From JADJPO01 sp046330955 (GTDB lineage: Bacteria; Actinomycetota; Actinomycetes; Actinomycetales; Kineosporiaceae), in NCBI GenBank assembly GCA_046330955.1, contig JAXLRT010000011.1, positions 62,001 to 126,000 on the forward strand: 64,000 nt of DNA, given 5' to 3'. Both the position numbers and the translations under genes were made by a program. The stretch's first letter is position 1, and each line of letters starts with the position of its first letter. This document shows, in pieces, positions 43,285 to 52,493 of the stretch. The notes beneath the pieces were generated by a model. It had not been told where the DNA came from. It did not search any database and saw only the letters and a program-made list of their open reading frames with translations.

Positions 43285-44574
43285 ATGCTGGACAGCTCAC
43301 CGACGAGCCCGGCGCTCTGCGAGCGCTCGCCGTCGCCTGCCCCCAGCGACACCCTGGTCCTGAAACCCTGCCGGCCGGTGGTGCGCCCGGTGCGCACCAC
43401 GGCCGATTTCGACGCCTTGGCCGAGGGCTGGAACCGGCTGTACGAGTCCTGCCCGACCAGCACCACCCCGTTCCAGTCGTACGCCTGGATGCGCTCGTGG
43501 TGGCGCCAGGTCGGTGAGAGCGATCCGGAGCTGCGCCTGACGATCCTGGTGGTGGAGGACCGCGGCGAGATCACCGCGATCGCCCCGCTGGCCGTCCGGA
43601 CGACGCGGCTGGCCGGCGTCCGGACCCGGCGCGTCATCCCGCTGGGAGTGCCCTACACCGACTACCTGCCGCCGCTGATCAGCGGCGACCCGCAGTGTGG
43701 GCGGGCAGCTGTCGGCGCGCTGGCCCGGTCCATCGCCCAGTGGGCCGCAGAGACCGGCGCCGGCGGGTTCGACGAGCTCGTGCTGAGCGACCTGCCCGAA
43801 CACTGGCCGTGGCTCGAGGCCTGGCAGGCAGCGCTGCGCGAGGCCGGGTTGCGCTGTCGCCGCGAGCCCGGCGACATCTGCCCGCGCGTCGTCCTGGCCG
43901 ATACCTGGGAGGAGACCTGGCAGCTGCTGCCGCCGGTCACCCGGGGCAAGATCGGCCGTCGCCTTCGCCAGCTGCGTTCCCGGCACGATGCCCACCTGGA
44001 ACTGGCCGGCGGCCCGGACACCATCGAGCGCGACCTGGACGACGTGATCCGCCTGCACCAGCGCCGCTGGTCTGCGGCGGGTCAGCCGGGCATGTTCGCC
44101 AACCCCCAGCTGCTGGGGCTGGTGCGCGACGCCGCACCGGTCCTGGCCGCTCAGCATCGGCTCGTGGTCGCCTTCCTGGTGGTGGACGGCGTCCGGCGGG
44201 TGGCCCTGCTGGGACTGCGCCACGCGCAGGAGTTCCACTTCTACACCGGCGGGCTGGACGACGCCGGCGAGGCCATGCGGTACTCGCCGGGGATCGTCGC
44301 GCACCTCGAGCTGATGCGGGTGCTGCACGAGCAGGGCGTGCGGGTCTACGACCTGCTGCGCGGCAGCGAGAGCTACAAGAGCGACCTGGGCGGCGTCGGC
44401 TCCCCGACCTGGACACTGTCGGTGAGCGGACGCCGTCCCCGGGTCGGGCGGGCCGTGTTGCGGTCCCGGGCGTGGGCGGCCGCCCGGTACGCGAGCCTGT
44501 CGATCGCCGCGCGGGACACCACCCGCCGGCTGGCGGGTGGACTCAGACCGCGCTGGAGGCCTGCCAGAGGTTGA
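43285..44574 (+). CDS. GNAT-fold acyltransferase, CelD/BioF2-like
   Basis: The 429-residue protein has the CelD/BioF2 (GNAT_6) domain: TPFQSYAWMRSWW at the start, then HQRRWSAAGQPGMF in the middle, and ALLGLRHAQEFHFYTGGLD and GVRVYDLLRGSESYKSDLG at the end. Such proteins add acyl or aminoacyl groups to polysaccharide or peptidoglycan precursors. The exact role is unknown. The basic C-terminal tail (GGLRPRWRPARG) overlaps the convergent aldo/keto reductase by 32 bases. Confidence 0.85.
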   Translation: MLDSSPTSPALCERSPSPAPSDTLVLKPCRPVVRPVRTTADFDALAEGWNRLYESCPTSTTPFQSYAWMRSWWRQVGESDPELRLTILVVEDRGEITAIAPLAVRTTRLAGVRTRRVIPLGVPYTDYLPPLISGDPQCGRAAVGALARSIAQWAAETGAGGFDELVLSDLPEHWPWLEAWQAALREAGLRCRREPGDICPRVVLADTWEETWQLLPPVTRGKIGRRLRQLRSRHDAHLELAGGPDTIERDLDDVIRLHQRRWSAAGQPGMFANPQLLGLVRDAAPVLAAQHRLVVAFLVVDGVRRVALLGLRHAQEFHFYTGGLDDAGEAMRYSPGIVAHLELMRVLHEQGVRVYDLLRGSESYKSDLGGVGSPTWTLSVSGRRPRVGRAVLRSRAWAAARYASLSIAARDTTRRLAGGLRPRWRPARG

Positions 44575-45589
44575 TCCCGGCGTCGACCGCGTGGCGATCG
44601 ATCTCGGCCAGTTCCTCCTCGGTCAGCGGCGCGCCCTGCAGCGCGGCCACGTTGGCCTCCAACTGGGCCACGCTGCTGGCACCGATCAACACGCTGGTCA
44701 CCCGCTCGTCGCGCAGCACCCACGACAGCGCCAGTTGCGCCAGGCTCTGGCCGCGACCACGGGCGATCTCGTTCAGCGCCCGCACCCGGCTCAGAGCGTC
44801 GTCGGTGAGCATCGAGGCGCTCAGCGCACCGCCGCGGGCCACCCGCGAATCGGCCGGGACGCCGTCCAGGTAGCGGTCGGTCAGCATGCCCTGGGCCAGC
44901 GGCGAGAAGGCGATGCAGCCGACCCCTTCCTGACCGAGCACGTCGAGCAGGCTGGGATCGCCCGCCTCCACCCACCGGTTGATCATCGAGTAGCTCGGCT
45001 GGTGGATCAGCAGCGGCGTGCCCATCGAGCGCAGGATCTCCGCCGCCTGCCGGGTGCGCTCCGGCGAGTAGGACGAGATCCCCGCGTAGAGCGCCCGGCC
45101 GGACCGCACCGCGGTGTCCAGGGCGCCCATGGTCTCTTCCAGCGGGGTGTCCGGATCGGCGCGGTGGCTGTAGAAGATGTCGACATAGTCCAGCCCCATG
45201 CGCGCCAGCGAGGCGTCCAGGCTGGCCAGCAGGTACTTGCGCGAACCCCAGTTGCCGTACGGCCCCGGCCACATGTCGTAGCCCGCCTTGGTCGAGATCA
45301 CCAGTTCGTCCCGGTAGGGCGCCAGGTCGGTGGCCATGATGCGCCCGAAGTTCGTCTCGGCCGAGCCGTAGGGCGGGCCGTAGTTGTTGGCCAGGTCGAG
45401 GTGGCTCACCCCGAGGTCGACGGCTCGGCGCAGGACGGCCCGTTGGGTGTCCAGGGCGACGTCGTGGCCGAAGTTGTGCCACAGGCCGAGCGAGACGGCG
45501 GGCAGCAGCAGGCCGCTGCGGCCGCATCGGCGATAGGTCATGTCGTCGTAGCGGGCGGGGGCGGGCACGAACGGCATCGGCAGATTCAT
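44543..45589 (-). CDS. Aldo/keto reductase, YghZ/Gpr type
   Basis: A 348-residue NADPH-dependent aldo/keto reductase. The catalytic tetrad is visible: Asp and Tyr in LDLANNYGPPYGSAE, Lys in VISTKAGYDMW, His in IFYSHRAD. The NADPH-binding C-terminal motif is SVLIGASSVAQLEANV. Sequence such as WGSRKYLLASLDASLARMGLDYVDIFYSHR resembles E. coli YghZ, which reduces L-glyceraldehyde 3-phosphate and methylglyoxal. The N-terminal ATG at 45589 starts MNLPMPFVPAPAR. Confidence 0.93.
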   Translation of the reverse strand: MNLPMPFVPAPARYDDMTYRRCGRSGLLLPAVSLGLWHNFGHDVALDTQRAVLRRAVDLGVSHLDLANNYGPPYGSAETNFGRIMATDLAPYRDELVISTKAGYDMWPGPYGNWGSRKYLLASLDASLARMGLDYVDIFYSHRADPDTPLEETMGALDTAVRSGRALYAGISSYSPERTRQAAEILRSMGTPLLIHQPSYSMINRWVEAGDPSLLDVLGQEGVGCIAFSPLAQGMLTDRYLDGVPADSRVARGGALSASMLTDDALSRVRALNEIARGRGQSLAQLALSWVLRDERVTSVLIGASSVAQLEANVAALQGAPLTEEELAEIDRHAVDAGINLWQASSAV

Positions 45590-45637
45590 GGGCGAAACCT
45601 TCTCATCGCTGTCGGTCCTCGCCAGTACGGTGTGGCC

Positions 45638-46462
45638 GTGTTCGACCCGATGGCGCCCACATCCGCGCAGGCCGCCGCGGCAGCCGCCGCGCTGGCCGAG
45701 CGCACCGGCGTGCCCCGCCACGACGCCGTCGTGGTGCTCGGGTCGGGCTGGTCCGGAGCCGCGCCGGCCCTCGGGGAGCTGCGCGCCGAGCTCGAGATCG
45801 CCTCGTTGCCGGCCTTCCACGCCCCGGTGGCCGAGGGGCACCTCGGCGTGGTGCGCTCCTCCCTGCTGGACGGCGTCCGGGTGCTGGCCTTCGGCGGGCG
45901 CACCCACCTGTACGAGGGCCACGGGCCGGGCGCGGTGGCGCACGCCGTCCGCACTGCTGCCGCCGCGGGCTGCCGGCTGGCGGTGCTGACCAACGCCAAC
46001 GGGTCGCTGCGCCCGCAGTGGCCCACCGGCACCGGGGTGCTGATCAGCGATCACCTCAACCTGACCGGGCGCTCGCCCCTGGTCGGCCCGCGGTTCGTCG
46101 ATCTGACCCACGCCTACGCCCCCACCTGGCGGGCCCGGGCCAGGGCGATCGACCCCGAGCTGGTCGAGGGCGTGTACGCGATGCTGCCCGGGCCGCATTA
46201 TCAGACCGTGGCCGAGACCCTGGCGCTGCGCACCCTGGGCGCCGACGTCGTCGGCATGTCGACCGTCCTCGAGACGATCGCCGCGCGAGAGGCCGGTCTG
46301 GACGTGCTGGCGCTCTCGGTGGTGACCACCGTGGAGGGCAGTGGTGAGGCGATCGACCCCGAGGAGGTGGTCCGGGTGGCAGCAGCTTCGGCGACCCGGC
46401 TGGGAGGCGTGATCGCTGGTCTCATGACACACCTGGCAGCAGACCCTGGAGGCACCGGATGA
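45638..46462 (+). CDS. Purine-nucleoside phosphorylase
   Basis: A 274-residue PNP/MTAP class II phosphorylase with VVVLGSGWSGA (the phosphate-binding glycine loop), GRTHLYEGHG, LTNANGSLRPQW, MLPGPHYQTVAE and VVGMSTVLETIAARE (the purine and ribose contact region). It splits purine nucleosides with phosphate, releasing the base. The stop overlaps the ATG of a nucleobase permease (ATGA), so uptake and salvage are coupled. Start candidates at 45632, 45638 and 45650 are in one frame. Confidence 0.92.
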   Translation: MFDPMAPTSAQAAAAAAALAERTGVPRHDAVVVLGSGWSGAAPALGELRAELEIASLPAFHAPVAEGHLGVVRSSLLDGVRVLAFGGRTHLYEGHGPGAVAHAVRTAAAAGCRLAVLTNANGSLRPQWPTGTGVLISDHLNLTGRSPLVGPRFVDLTHAYAPTWRARARAIDPELVEGVYAMLPGPHYQTVAETLALRTLGADVVGMSTVLETIAAREAGLDVLALSVVTTVEGSGEAIDPEEVVRVAAASATRLGGVIAGLMTHLAADPGGTG

Positions 46463-47916
46463 GCACCGAACCCACCGTCGACGCCCCCCGAGGCGTGGAG
46501 GCCAACGGCATCAACGTGATCACCGAGGCCGAGCGCAAGGGCCGCCCCCGGGATCTGTTCTGGCCCTGGTGTGCGGCCAACATCTCGGTGCTGGGGATCA
46601 GCTACGGGGCCTGGATCCTCGCCTTCGGGGTGTCGGCCACGCAGGCGATCATCGCCGGAGTGGTCGGCGCCGTGGTCTCCTTCGTGCTCGTGGGGCTGGT
46701 CGCCACCTCCGGCACCGCCGCCTCGGCCCCGACCATGGTGGTCTCGCGCTCCGCGTTCGGGGTCCGGGGCAACGCGCTGCCGGCGGTGGTGTCCTACCTG
46801 TTGCTGATCGGCTGGGAGACGGTGCTCTGCGCCCTCGCCACCCTGGCCACGGCCACGGTCTTCGGGCGCCTCGGCTGGGGCTCGGGCAACACGACCAAGG
46901 TGCTCGCCTTCCTGGTGGTCGCCGCGATCATCGTGTTCGCGGGGGTCTTCGGCTTCGACGTGATCATGAAATTGCAGACCTTCCTGACCCTCGCCCTGGC
47001 CGTCCTGACCGCCGGCTACATCGCCCTGACCTGGAGCCACATCTCCCTGGACACGGTCGGCGCGGTCCCCTCGGGCTCGACTCAGGCCTTCATCGGCGCC
47101 CTGATCTTCGCCATGACCGGGTTCGGGCTGGGCTGGGTGAACTCCGGCGGCGACTATGCCCGCTACCTGCCGCGGACGTCGTCCAAGGCCGGCGTGGTGG
47201 GCTGGACGACGATCGGCGCGAGCATCGCCCCGGTGATCCTGGTGTTCTACGGCGTCCTGCTGGCCGCCTCCGACGCTGAGCTGAGCAAGGGGGTCAGCTC
47301 GGACCCGATCGGCGCCCTGACCGGCATCCTGCCCACCTGGTTCCTGGTGCCGTTCGCCCTGGTCGCCATCGGCGGTCTGATCGGTGGAGCGGTGCTGGAC
47401 ATCTACTCCTCCGGGCTGGCCCTGCTGACCCTGGGACTGAAGATCCCTCGGTGGGCGGCGGCGGGCATCGACGGCGTGGTGATGATCCTGGGAACCATCT
47501 ACTTCGTGTGGATCGCCGACAACTTCTTCTTCCCCTTCCAGGGATTCCTGATCACCCTCAGCGTGCCGATCGCCGCCTGGTGCGGGGTGTTCCTGGCCGA
47601 CCTGCTCACCCGCCGCGGGCGGTACTCCGAGGCCGACTTCTACGACGCCCGCGGTCGCTACGGTGCCCTCAACCCGGTCGGGGTCGGTGCGATGGTGCTC
47701 GCCAGCCTGCTCGGCTGGGGGCTCGTCACCAACTCCTACGCGGGCTGGCTGGGCTGGCAGGGCTATCTTCTCGGCCCGTTGGGGCTGGGCGGCAAGGACG
47801 GCGCCTGGGCGTTCGCCAACCTCGGCGTCCTGGCGGCCCTGGCCGTGGGGTTCGTGGTGTACCTGGCCCTCGGCCGGACGGCGTCCCGTGCCGAGGGAGT
47901 CGATCTGCGCCGCTGA
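46459..47916 (+). CDS. NCS1-family purine/cytosine permease
   Basis: A 485-residue permease with twelve predicted helices. Family segments are RDLFWPWCAANISVLGISYGAW, VVSRSAFGVRGNALPAVVSYL and GWVNSGGDYARYLPRTSSKAG. The last resembles the NCS1 substrate-site block of CodB and Fur. It is translated with the PNP gene, so it probably imports a purine base or related compound. The substrate is not fixed. Confidence 0.92.
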   Translation: MSTEPTVDAPRGVEANGINVITEAERKGRPRDLFWPWCAANISVLGISYGAWILAFGVSATQAIIAGVVGAVVSFVLVGLVATSGTAASAPTMVVSRSAFGVRGNALPAVVSYLLLIGWETVLCALATLATATVFGRLGWGSGNTTKVLAFLVVAAIIVFAGVFGFDVIMKLQTFLTLALAVLTAGYIALTWSHISLDTVGAVPSGSTQAFIGALIFAMTGFGLGWVNSGGDYARYLPRTSSKAGVVGWTTIGASIAPVILVFYGVLLAASDAELSKGVSSDPIGALTGILPTWFLVPFALVAIGGLIGGAVLDIYSSGLALLTLGLKIPRWAAAGIDGVVMILGTIYFVWIADNFFFPFQGFLITLSVPIAAWCGVFLADLLTRRGRYSEADFYDARGRYGALNPVGVGAMVLASLLGWGLVTNSYAGWLGWQGYLLGPLGLGGKDGAWAFANLGVLAALAVGFVVYLALGRTASRAEGVDLRR

Positions 47917-47932
47917 TGACCTGAAGTCATCA
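47914..47932 (+). terminator. Small hairpin at the permease stop
   Basis: TGATGAC and GTCATCA form a 7-bp stem with a CTGAA loop. The left arm contains the permease stop codon. There is no U-run, so termination is uncertain. Confidence 0.4.
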
Positions 47933-48108
47933 ACCGATCACACATCACCAAGGGTTTGCCTTCACGTCACAGGCAGGCCTCTGTCCGTGATCGTGGGAGA
48001 TCGCACTAGGCTGAGTCGGTGACAGGTCCGGCCCGGGTTCGGGCTGCCCTGGCGTCGCCTCGGAAGTCCTGTCGACCGTCCTGCTCGCCCTAGTACGTGG
48101 AGATCGCC

Positions 48109-49332
48109 ATGACTGTCCGTCGCGTTGCCCTGCTCACCGCCGGGGGCCTCGCTCCCTGCCTCTCCTCGGCCGTCGGTGGCCTGATCGAGCGGTACACCGA
48201 GCTGGCGCCGGAGGTCGAGATCATCGGGTACCTGGACGGCTACGCGGGGCTGCTCGGTGGGCGCTACCTGACGGTCACGCCGGAGGTGCGCGCCAAGGCC
48301 CACCTGCTGCACCGATTCGGCGGCAGCCCGATCGGCAACAGCCGGGTCAAGCTGACCAACGTCAAGGACTGCGTCAAGCGCGGCCTGGTCGCCGAGGGTC
48401 AGGACCCGCTGCACGTCGCCGCCGAGCAGCTGACCAAAGACGGCGTCGACGTGCTGCACACCATCGGTGGCGACGACACCAACACCACCGCCGCCGACCT
48501 CGCCGCCTACCTGCACGGCAACGGCTACGAGCTGACCGTGGTCGGCCTGCCGAAGACCGTCGACAACGACGTGATCCCGATCCGGCAGTCGCTCGGCGCC
48601 TGGACCGCGGCCGAGCAGGGCGCGATCTACGCCAGGAACATCATCTCCGAGCACTCCTCGAACCCGCGCATGCTGATCGTGCACGAGGTCATGGGCCGCA
48701 ACTGTGGCTGGCTCACGGCCGCCACCGCCGCGAAGTACCGCGAGTGGCTGGGCACCCAGGAGTTCGCCGGCTTCGGCAACGACGCCCGCCGCTGGGACGT
48801 GCACGCGGTGTTCGTGCCCGAGCTGGGATTCGACCTGGCCGAGGAGGCGCAGCGCCTGACCGCGGTGATGGACGAACTCGGCTGCGTGAACATCTTCCTG
48901 TCCGAGGGTGCCGGGGTGAGCACCATCGTGGAGGAGATGATTGCCCGCGGTGAGGAACCGCAGCGCGATGCGTTCGGTCACGTCAAGCTCGACACCATCA
49001 ACCCCGGCGCCTGGTTCGCCAAGCAGTTCGCCGGGCTGGTGGGGGCCGAGAAGACCATGGTGCAGAAGAGCGGCTACTACTCCCGTTCGGCCGCTGCCAA
49101 CACCGAGGACCTGGCGCTGATCAAGCGGTGCACCGACCTCGCCGTGGACGCCGCGATGCGCGGTGAGTCCGGGGTGGTCGGCGAGGACGAGGACGCCGGC
49201 GACACGCTGCGGGTCTGCGAGTTCCCGCGGATCAAGGGTGGCAAGGCCTTCGACACCGACCAGGCCTGGTTCACCGACCTGCTGGCCGGGATCGGCCAGC
49301 CCAAGGGCGAACGCGTCGCGGTCGAGCACTGA
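48109..49332 (+). CDS. pfp: PPi-dependent 6-phosphofructokinase
   Basis: A 407-residue phosphofructokinase. The motif TIGGDDTNTTA has Asp where ATP-dependent enzymes have Gly, and VVGLPKTVDND has Lys where they have Gly. Both mark pyrophosphate as the phosphoryl donor (reversible fructose-6-phosphate/fructose-1,6-bisphosphate step). EVMGRNCGWL and GHVKLDTINPGAW are family blocks. GGAGA precedes the ATG at 48109, chosen over 48097. A TAGGCT -10-like box lies at 48007-48012, giving a leader of about 95 bases. Confidence 0.93.
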   Translation: MTVRRVALLTAGGLAPCLSSAVGGLIERYTELAPEVEIIGYLDGYAGLLGGRYLTVTPEVRAKAHLLHRFGGSPIGNSRVKLTNVKDCVKRGLVAEGQDPLHVAAEQLTKDGVDVLHTIGGDDTNTTAADLAAYLHGNGYELTVVGLPKTVDNDVIPIRQSLGAWTAAEQGAIYARNIISEHSSNPRMLIVHEVMGRNCGWLTAATAAKYREWLGTQEFAGFGNDARRWDVHAVFVPELGFDLAEEAQRLTAVMDELGCVNIFLSEGAGVSTIVEEMIARGEEPQRDAFGHVKLDTINPGAWFAKQFAGLVGAEKTMVQKSGYYSRSAAANTEDLALIKRCTDLAVDAAMRGESGVVGEDEDAGDTLRVCEFPRIKGGKAFDTDQAWFTDLLAGIGQPKGERVAVEH

Positions 49333-49335
49333 CCG

Positions 49336-50220
49336 ATGACGTTCTCGATCGTCGCGCGCACCGACGACGGCCGCTGGGGCGTCGGTGTGGCGTCCAAGTA
49401 CCTCGCCGCCCCCACCGCCGTCACGGCGGCCCGGGCCGGGGTCGGCGCCCTGGCGACCCAGGCCTGGTGCAACCTGGGCTGGCGCCCGCTCGGCCTGGCC
49501 CGGCTGCAGACCGGACTGACCGCCGAGCAGGTGGTGGCCGAGCTGACCGCCGCCGACCCCCGGCGCGATGAACGCCAGCTCGGCATGGTGGGGGCCACCG
49601 GGCCCGGCGTCAGTTTCACCGGTTCGGCCTGCATGGACTGGGCCGGTGGCGTCGCCGGGGGGTGCGCGCCGGGCGAGCGGGGCGAGGCCTACGCGATCCA
49701 GGGCAACATCCTGGCCGGTCCCGAGGTGGTCGAGGCCATGCACCGGGCCTGGTTGACCGGGGACGTCGACGCGCCGCTGGCACACCGGCTGGTGCGGGTG
49801 TTGCAGGCCGGTGACGCGGCGGGCGGTGACCGCCGGGGACGCCAGAGCGCCGGCCTGTTCGTGGTCTCGACCGAGCGCCGTGAGGCCAACCGGGCCGAGT
49901 TCGGTACCGAGCTCGCCCCGGACGACGAGGTGGACCTGCGGGTCGACGACCACCCGGACCCGATGGCCGAACTCGCTCGGCTGCTGGCGCTGCACGACCT
50001 GTACAACGCCCCGAGTGATCCGCAGACCTGGCTGCCGCTGGCGGGTGACCTCGCCCACGAGGTCGACGGCCACCTGCAGCGCCTCGGCTACCCGCCGTTG
50101 CCCGAGGGCCTGGACGCCTGGGCCGGGGTGGAGAACTTCGAGAACCGGCTGCACGACGGCGTGATCGAACCGGTGTTGCTCGATCAGCTTCGGGGGGCAG
50201 CGGCCGACGCACCGGGCTAG
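49336..50220 (+). CDS. DUF1028 protein (Ntn-hydrolase-like)
   Basis: A 294-residue protein. The N-terminal DUF1028 domain (residues 1-210) begins MTFSIVARTDDGRWGVGVASKYLA and has GAVAT/ALATQAWCN-like turns. The family is thought to have an Ntn-hydrolase fold, with unknown activity. The C-terminal 80 residues (MAELARLLALHDLYNAP and AWAGVENFENRL) look like the peptidoglycan-binding-like domain often fused to it. It lies 3 bases after pfp and is probably in the same operon. Confidence 0.88.
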   Translation: MTFSIVARTDDGRWGVGVASKYLAAPTAVTAARAGVGALATQAWCNLGWRPLGLARLQTGLTAEQVVAELTAADPRRDERQLGMVGATGPGVSFTGSACMDWAGGVAGGCAPGERGEAYAIQGNILAGPEVVEAMHRAWLTGDVDAPLAHRLVRVLQAGDAAGGDRRGRQSAGLFVVSTERREANRAEFGTELAPDDEVDLRVDDHPDPMAELARLLALHDLYNAPSDPQTWLPLAGDLAHEVDGHLQRLGYPPLPEGLDAWAGVENFENRLHDGVIEPVLLDQLRGAAADAPG

Positions 50221-50259
50221 GCTGCGGCCGACCCGATGCGCGAAGGAGCACACCACCCC

Positions 50260-50874
50260 ATGAACCTCGACGACATTCTCGAGCAGATCCCGGTCGACCA
50301 GATCGCCGGACAGCTCGGGGTCGACCCCGACACCGCCCGCAACGCCATCGGGGTGGCGCTGCCCGCCCTGGTCGGCGGCATGCAGGCCAACGCCCAGGAC
50401 CCGGCCGGTGCGGCCTCCCTGGCCTCGGCCCTCGGCCAGCACGAGAACGACCTGGTCGACAACCTGCTCGGCGGCAACCTCGATGTCGGCCAGGTCGACA
50501 CCACCGATGGCTCGAACATCGTCGGGCACGTCTTCGGCGACCAGCACGACCAGGTGGTCAGCCAGCTCGCGGGTGCCAGCGGCGCCGGCAACACCATCAT
50601 CGCCAAGCTGCTGCCCATGCTCGCCCCGATCGTCATGTCCTACCTCGCCAAGCGGGTGCTCGGCGGCGGCCGGGCCGGCGGCGCCGGTGCGGGGTCCGGC
50701 GGCGGCCTCGGCGACGTCCTGGGCAATGTGCTCGGTGGTGGGGCCGGCGGTTCGGCCGGTGGCGGTCTGGGCGACATCCTCGGCCAGGTGCTCGGTGGGC
50801 GTTCGGGCGGCGGCGTCGGCGGGATCGACCTCGGTGGCCTGCTCGGCGGGCTGCTCGGCGGCGGACGCCGCTGA
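50260..50874 (+). CDS. DUF937 protein
   Basis: A 204-residue protein. Residues 1-120 are a DUF937/YidB-like helical domain (MNLDDILEQIPVDQIAGQLGV). The remainder is a glycine-rich repeat tail with units such as GGGLGDVLGNVLGGG and GGGLGDILGQVLGGR. The function is unknown. AAGGAG lies 8 bases before the ATG at 50260, and a TAGGCT -10-like box lies at 50218-50223. Confidence 0.88.
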   Translation: MNLDDILEQIPVDQIAGQLGVDPDTARNAIGVALPALVGGMQANAQDPAGAASLASALGQHENDLVDNLLGGNLDVGQVDTTDGSNIVGHVFGDQHDQVVSQLAGASGAGNTIIAKLLPMLAPIVMSYLAKRVLGGGRAGGAGAGSGGGLGDVLGNVLGGGAGGSAGGGLGDILGQVLGGRSGGGVGGIDLGGLLGGLLGGGRR

Positions 50875-50903
50875 GCGCAGGCCCTGCCGGCCAGGATCGG
50901 GAC

Positions 50904-52457
50904 ATGCTGCTCGCCGAGGTCGCGGCCACCTCGACGGCCGTGGCGGGAGCATCGGGGCGCCGGGCGAAGATCGACCTGCTGGCGGAACGGCTGCGGGCCG
51001 CTTCGCCCGGTGACCTGCCGATCCTGGTCAGCTGGCTCGCCGGCCAGCCCCGGCAACGCCGTACCGGCGTGGGATGGGCGGGCCTGCGGGTCCTGCCCCC
51101 GGCGGCCGAACGGCCCAGCCTGACGGTCGAGGCGGTCGACGCGGTGCTCGATCGGACGGCGGCAGCGGCCGGACCCGGCTCGGCGACGAATCGGCGCGAG
51201 CTGATCCTGACCCTGCTGACCCAGGCCACCACGGCCGAACAGTTCTTCCTGCGCGATCTGCTCTCGGGCGGCGTCCGGCAAGGGGCACAACAAGGCCTGC
51301 TGATCGACGCCGTGGCCCAGGCCGCCGGGGCACCGCTCGACCAGGTGCGCCGCGCGATGACCTTCACCGGCGACCTGGCGGCGGTGGCCACTGCCCTGCG
51401 CGCCACCGGCCCGGCAGCGCTGGCCGACTTCGGCCTCCAGGTGGGCCGCCCGTTGGCACCGATGCTCGCCCAGAGCGCCCCCGACGTGGCCGCTGCCCTG
51501 GAACGCACCGGACCGGCCGGCCTGGAGTGGAAGCTGGACGGTGTCCGAGTGCAGGTGCACCGCGACGGCGACGACATCGCGGTCTTCACCCGCACCCTCG
51601 ACGAGGTCACCGATCGGTTGCCGGAGGTGGTCGAGACCATCCGCGCGCTGCCCGGACGTCGCATGGTGCTGGACGGCGAGGTGATCGCGCTCGGGCCCGA
51701 CGACCGCCCGCTGCCGTTCCAGGTGACCGCCGCCCGGACGGCGCGCCGCGACGTCCCGACGGCACGCACCGCGGTGCCGCTGAGCACCCGGCTGTTCGAC
51801 GTGCTGCACCTGGACGACGACGACCTGCTCGATCGCCCAGGGCACGAGCGCCATGACGCGCTGGTCGCCGTGGCCCCGCCCGACCTGGTGGTGCCGCGGT
51901 TGGTGCCGGACGGCGAGACCCCGGAGCAACGCCTCGCCCAGGCCGAGGAGTTCGCGGCCTCGGCGCTGGCCGCCGGCCACGAGGGCGTCGTGGTCAAGGC
52001 GCTGGACGCGAGCTATGCGATGGGCCGGCGGGGGGCGGCCTGGGTCAAGGTCAAGCCGCGGATCACCCTCGACCTGGTGATCCTGGCGGTCGAGCGCGGC
52101 CACGGCCGGCGCAGCGGCTGGTTGTCGAACCTGCACCTGGGCGCCCGTGACCCGGAGGGCAGCTACGGCCCCCCGGGCGGGTTCGTGATGCTGGGCAAGA
52201 CGTTCAAGGGCCTGACCGATGCCATGCTGCGCTGGCAGACCGAGCGGTTGACCGAGCTGGCGATCGCCGACGACGGCTACATCGTCACCGTGCGCCCGGA
52301 GCTGGTCGTCGAGGTGGCCTTCGACGGCGTGCAGACCTCCTCGCGCTACCCGGCCGGCATGGCGCTGCGGTTCGCCCGGGTCCTGGCGCACCGGCCGGAC
52401 AAACCCGCCGCACAGGCCGATACCGTCGAGACCGTGCGAACGCATCACCTCGGCTGA
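50904..52457 (+). CDS. ligB: ATP-dependent DNA ligase
   Basis: A 517-residue ligase. The N-terminal DNA-binding domain (1-200) is followed by the adenylation domain with the catalytic Lys in LEWKLDGVRVQVHRDG (motif I), LDGEVIAL (motif III), GHEGVVVKALDASY (motif IV) and WVKVKPRITLDLVILA (motif V). The OB domain completes the protein. Length and order match mycobacterial LigB. It seals nicks with ATP, separate from the essential NAD-dependent LigA. Confidence 0.92.
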   Translation: MLLAEVAATSTAVAGASGRRAKIDLLAERLRAASPGDLPILVSWLAGQPRQRRTGVGWAGLRVLPPAAERPSLTVEAVDAVLDRTAAAAGPGSATNRRELILTLLTQATTAEQFFLRDLLSGGVRQGAQQGLLIDAVAQAAGAPLDQVRRAMTFTGDLAAVATALRATGPAALADFGLQVGRPLAPMLAQSAPDVAAALERTGPAGLEWKLDGVRVQVHRDGDDIAVFTRTLDEVTDRLPEVVETIRALPGRRMVLDGEVIALGPDDRPLPFQVTAARTARRDVPTARTAVPLSTRLFDVLHLDDDDLLDRPGHERHDALVAVAPPDLVVPRLVPDGETPEQRLAQAEEFAASALAAGHEGVVVKALDASYAMGRRGAAWVKVKPRITLDLVILAVERGHGRRSGWLSNLHLGARDPEGSYGPPGGFVMLGKTFKGLTDAMLRWQTERLTELAIADDGYIVTVRPELVVEVAFDGVQTSSRYPAGMALRFARVLAHRPDKPAAQADTVETVRTHHLG

Positions 52458-52493
52458 GCCGGGCGGACGACGGATACGGGGTGAGGCAGGCGC

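Noticed and set aside
47914..47932. Strong intrinsic terminator after the permease
   Set aside because: The stem is only 7 bp and lacks a U-tract, so it is kept with low confidence.
47962..50952. 996-residue minus-strand open frame opposite pfp and DUF1028
   Set aside because: Antisense shadow; the plus-strand genes have clear catalytic motifs.
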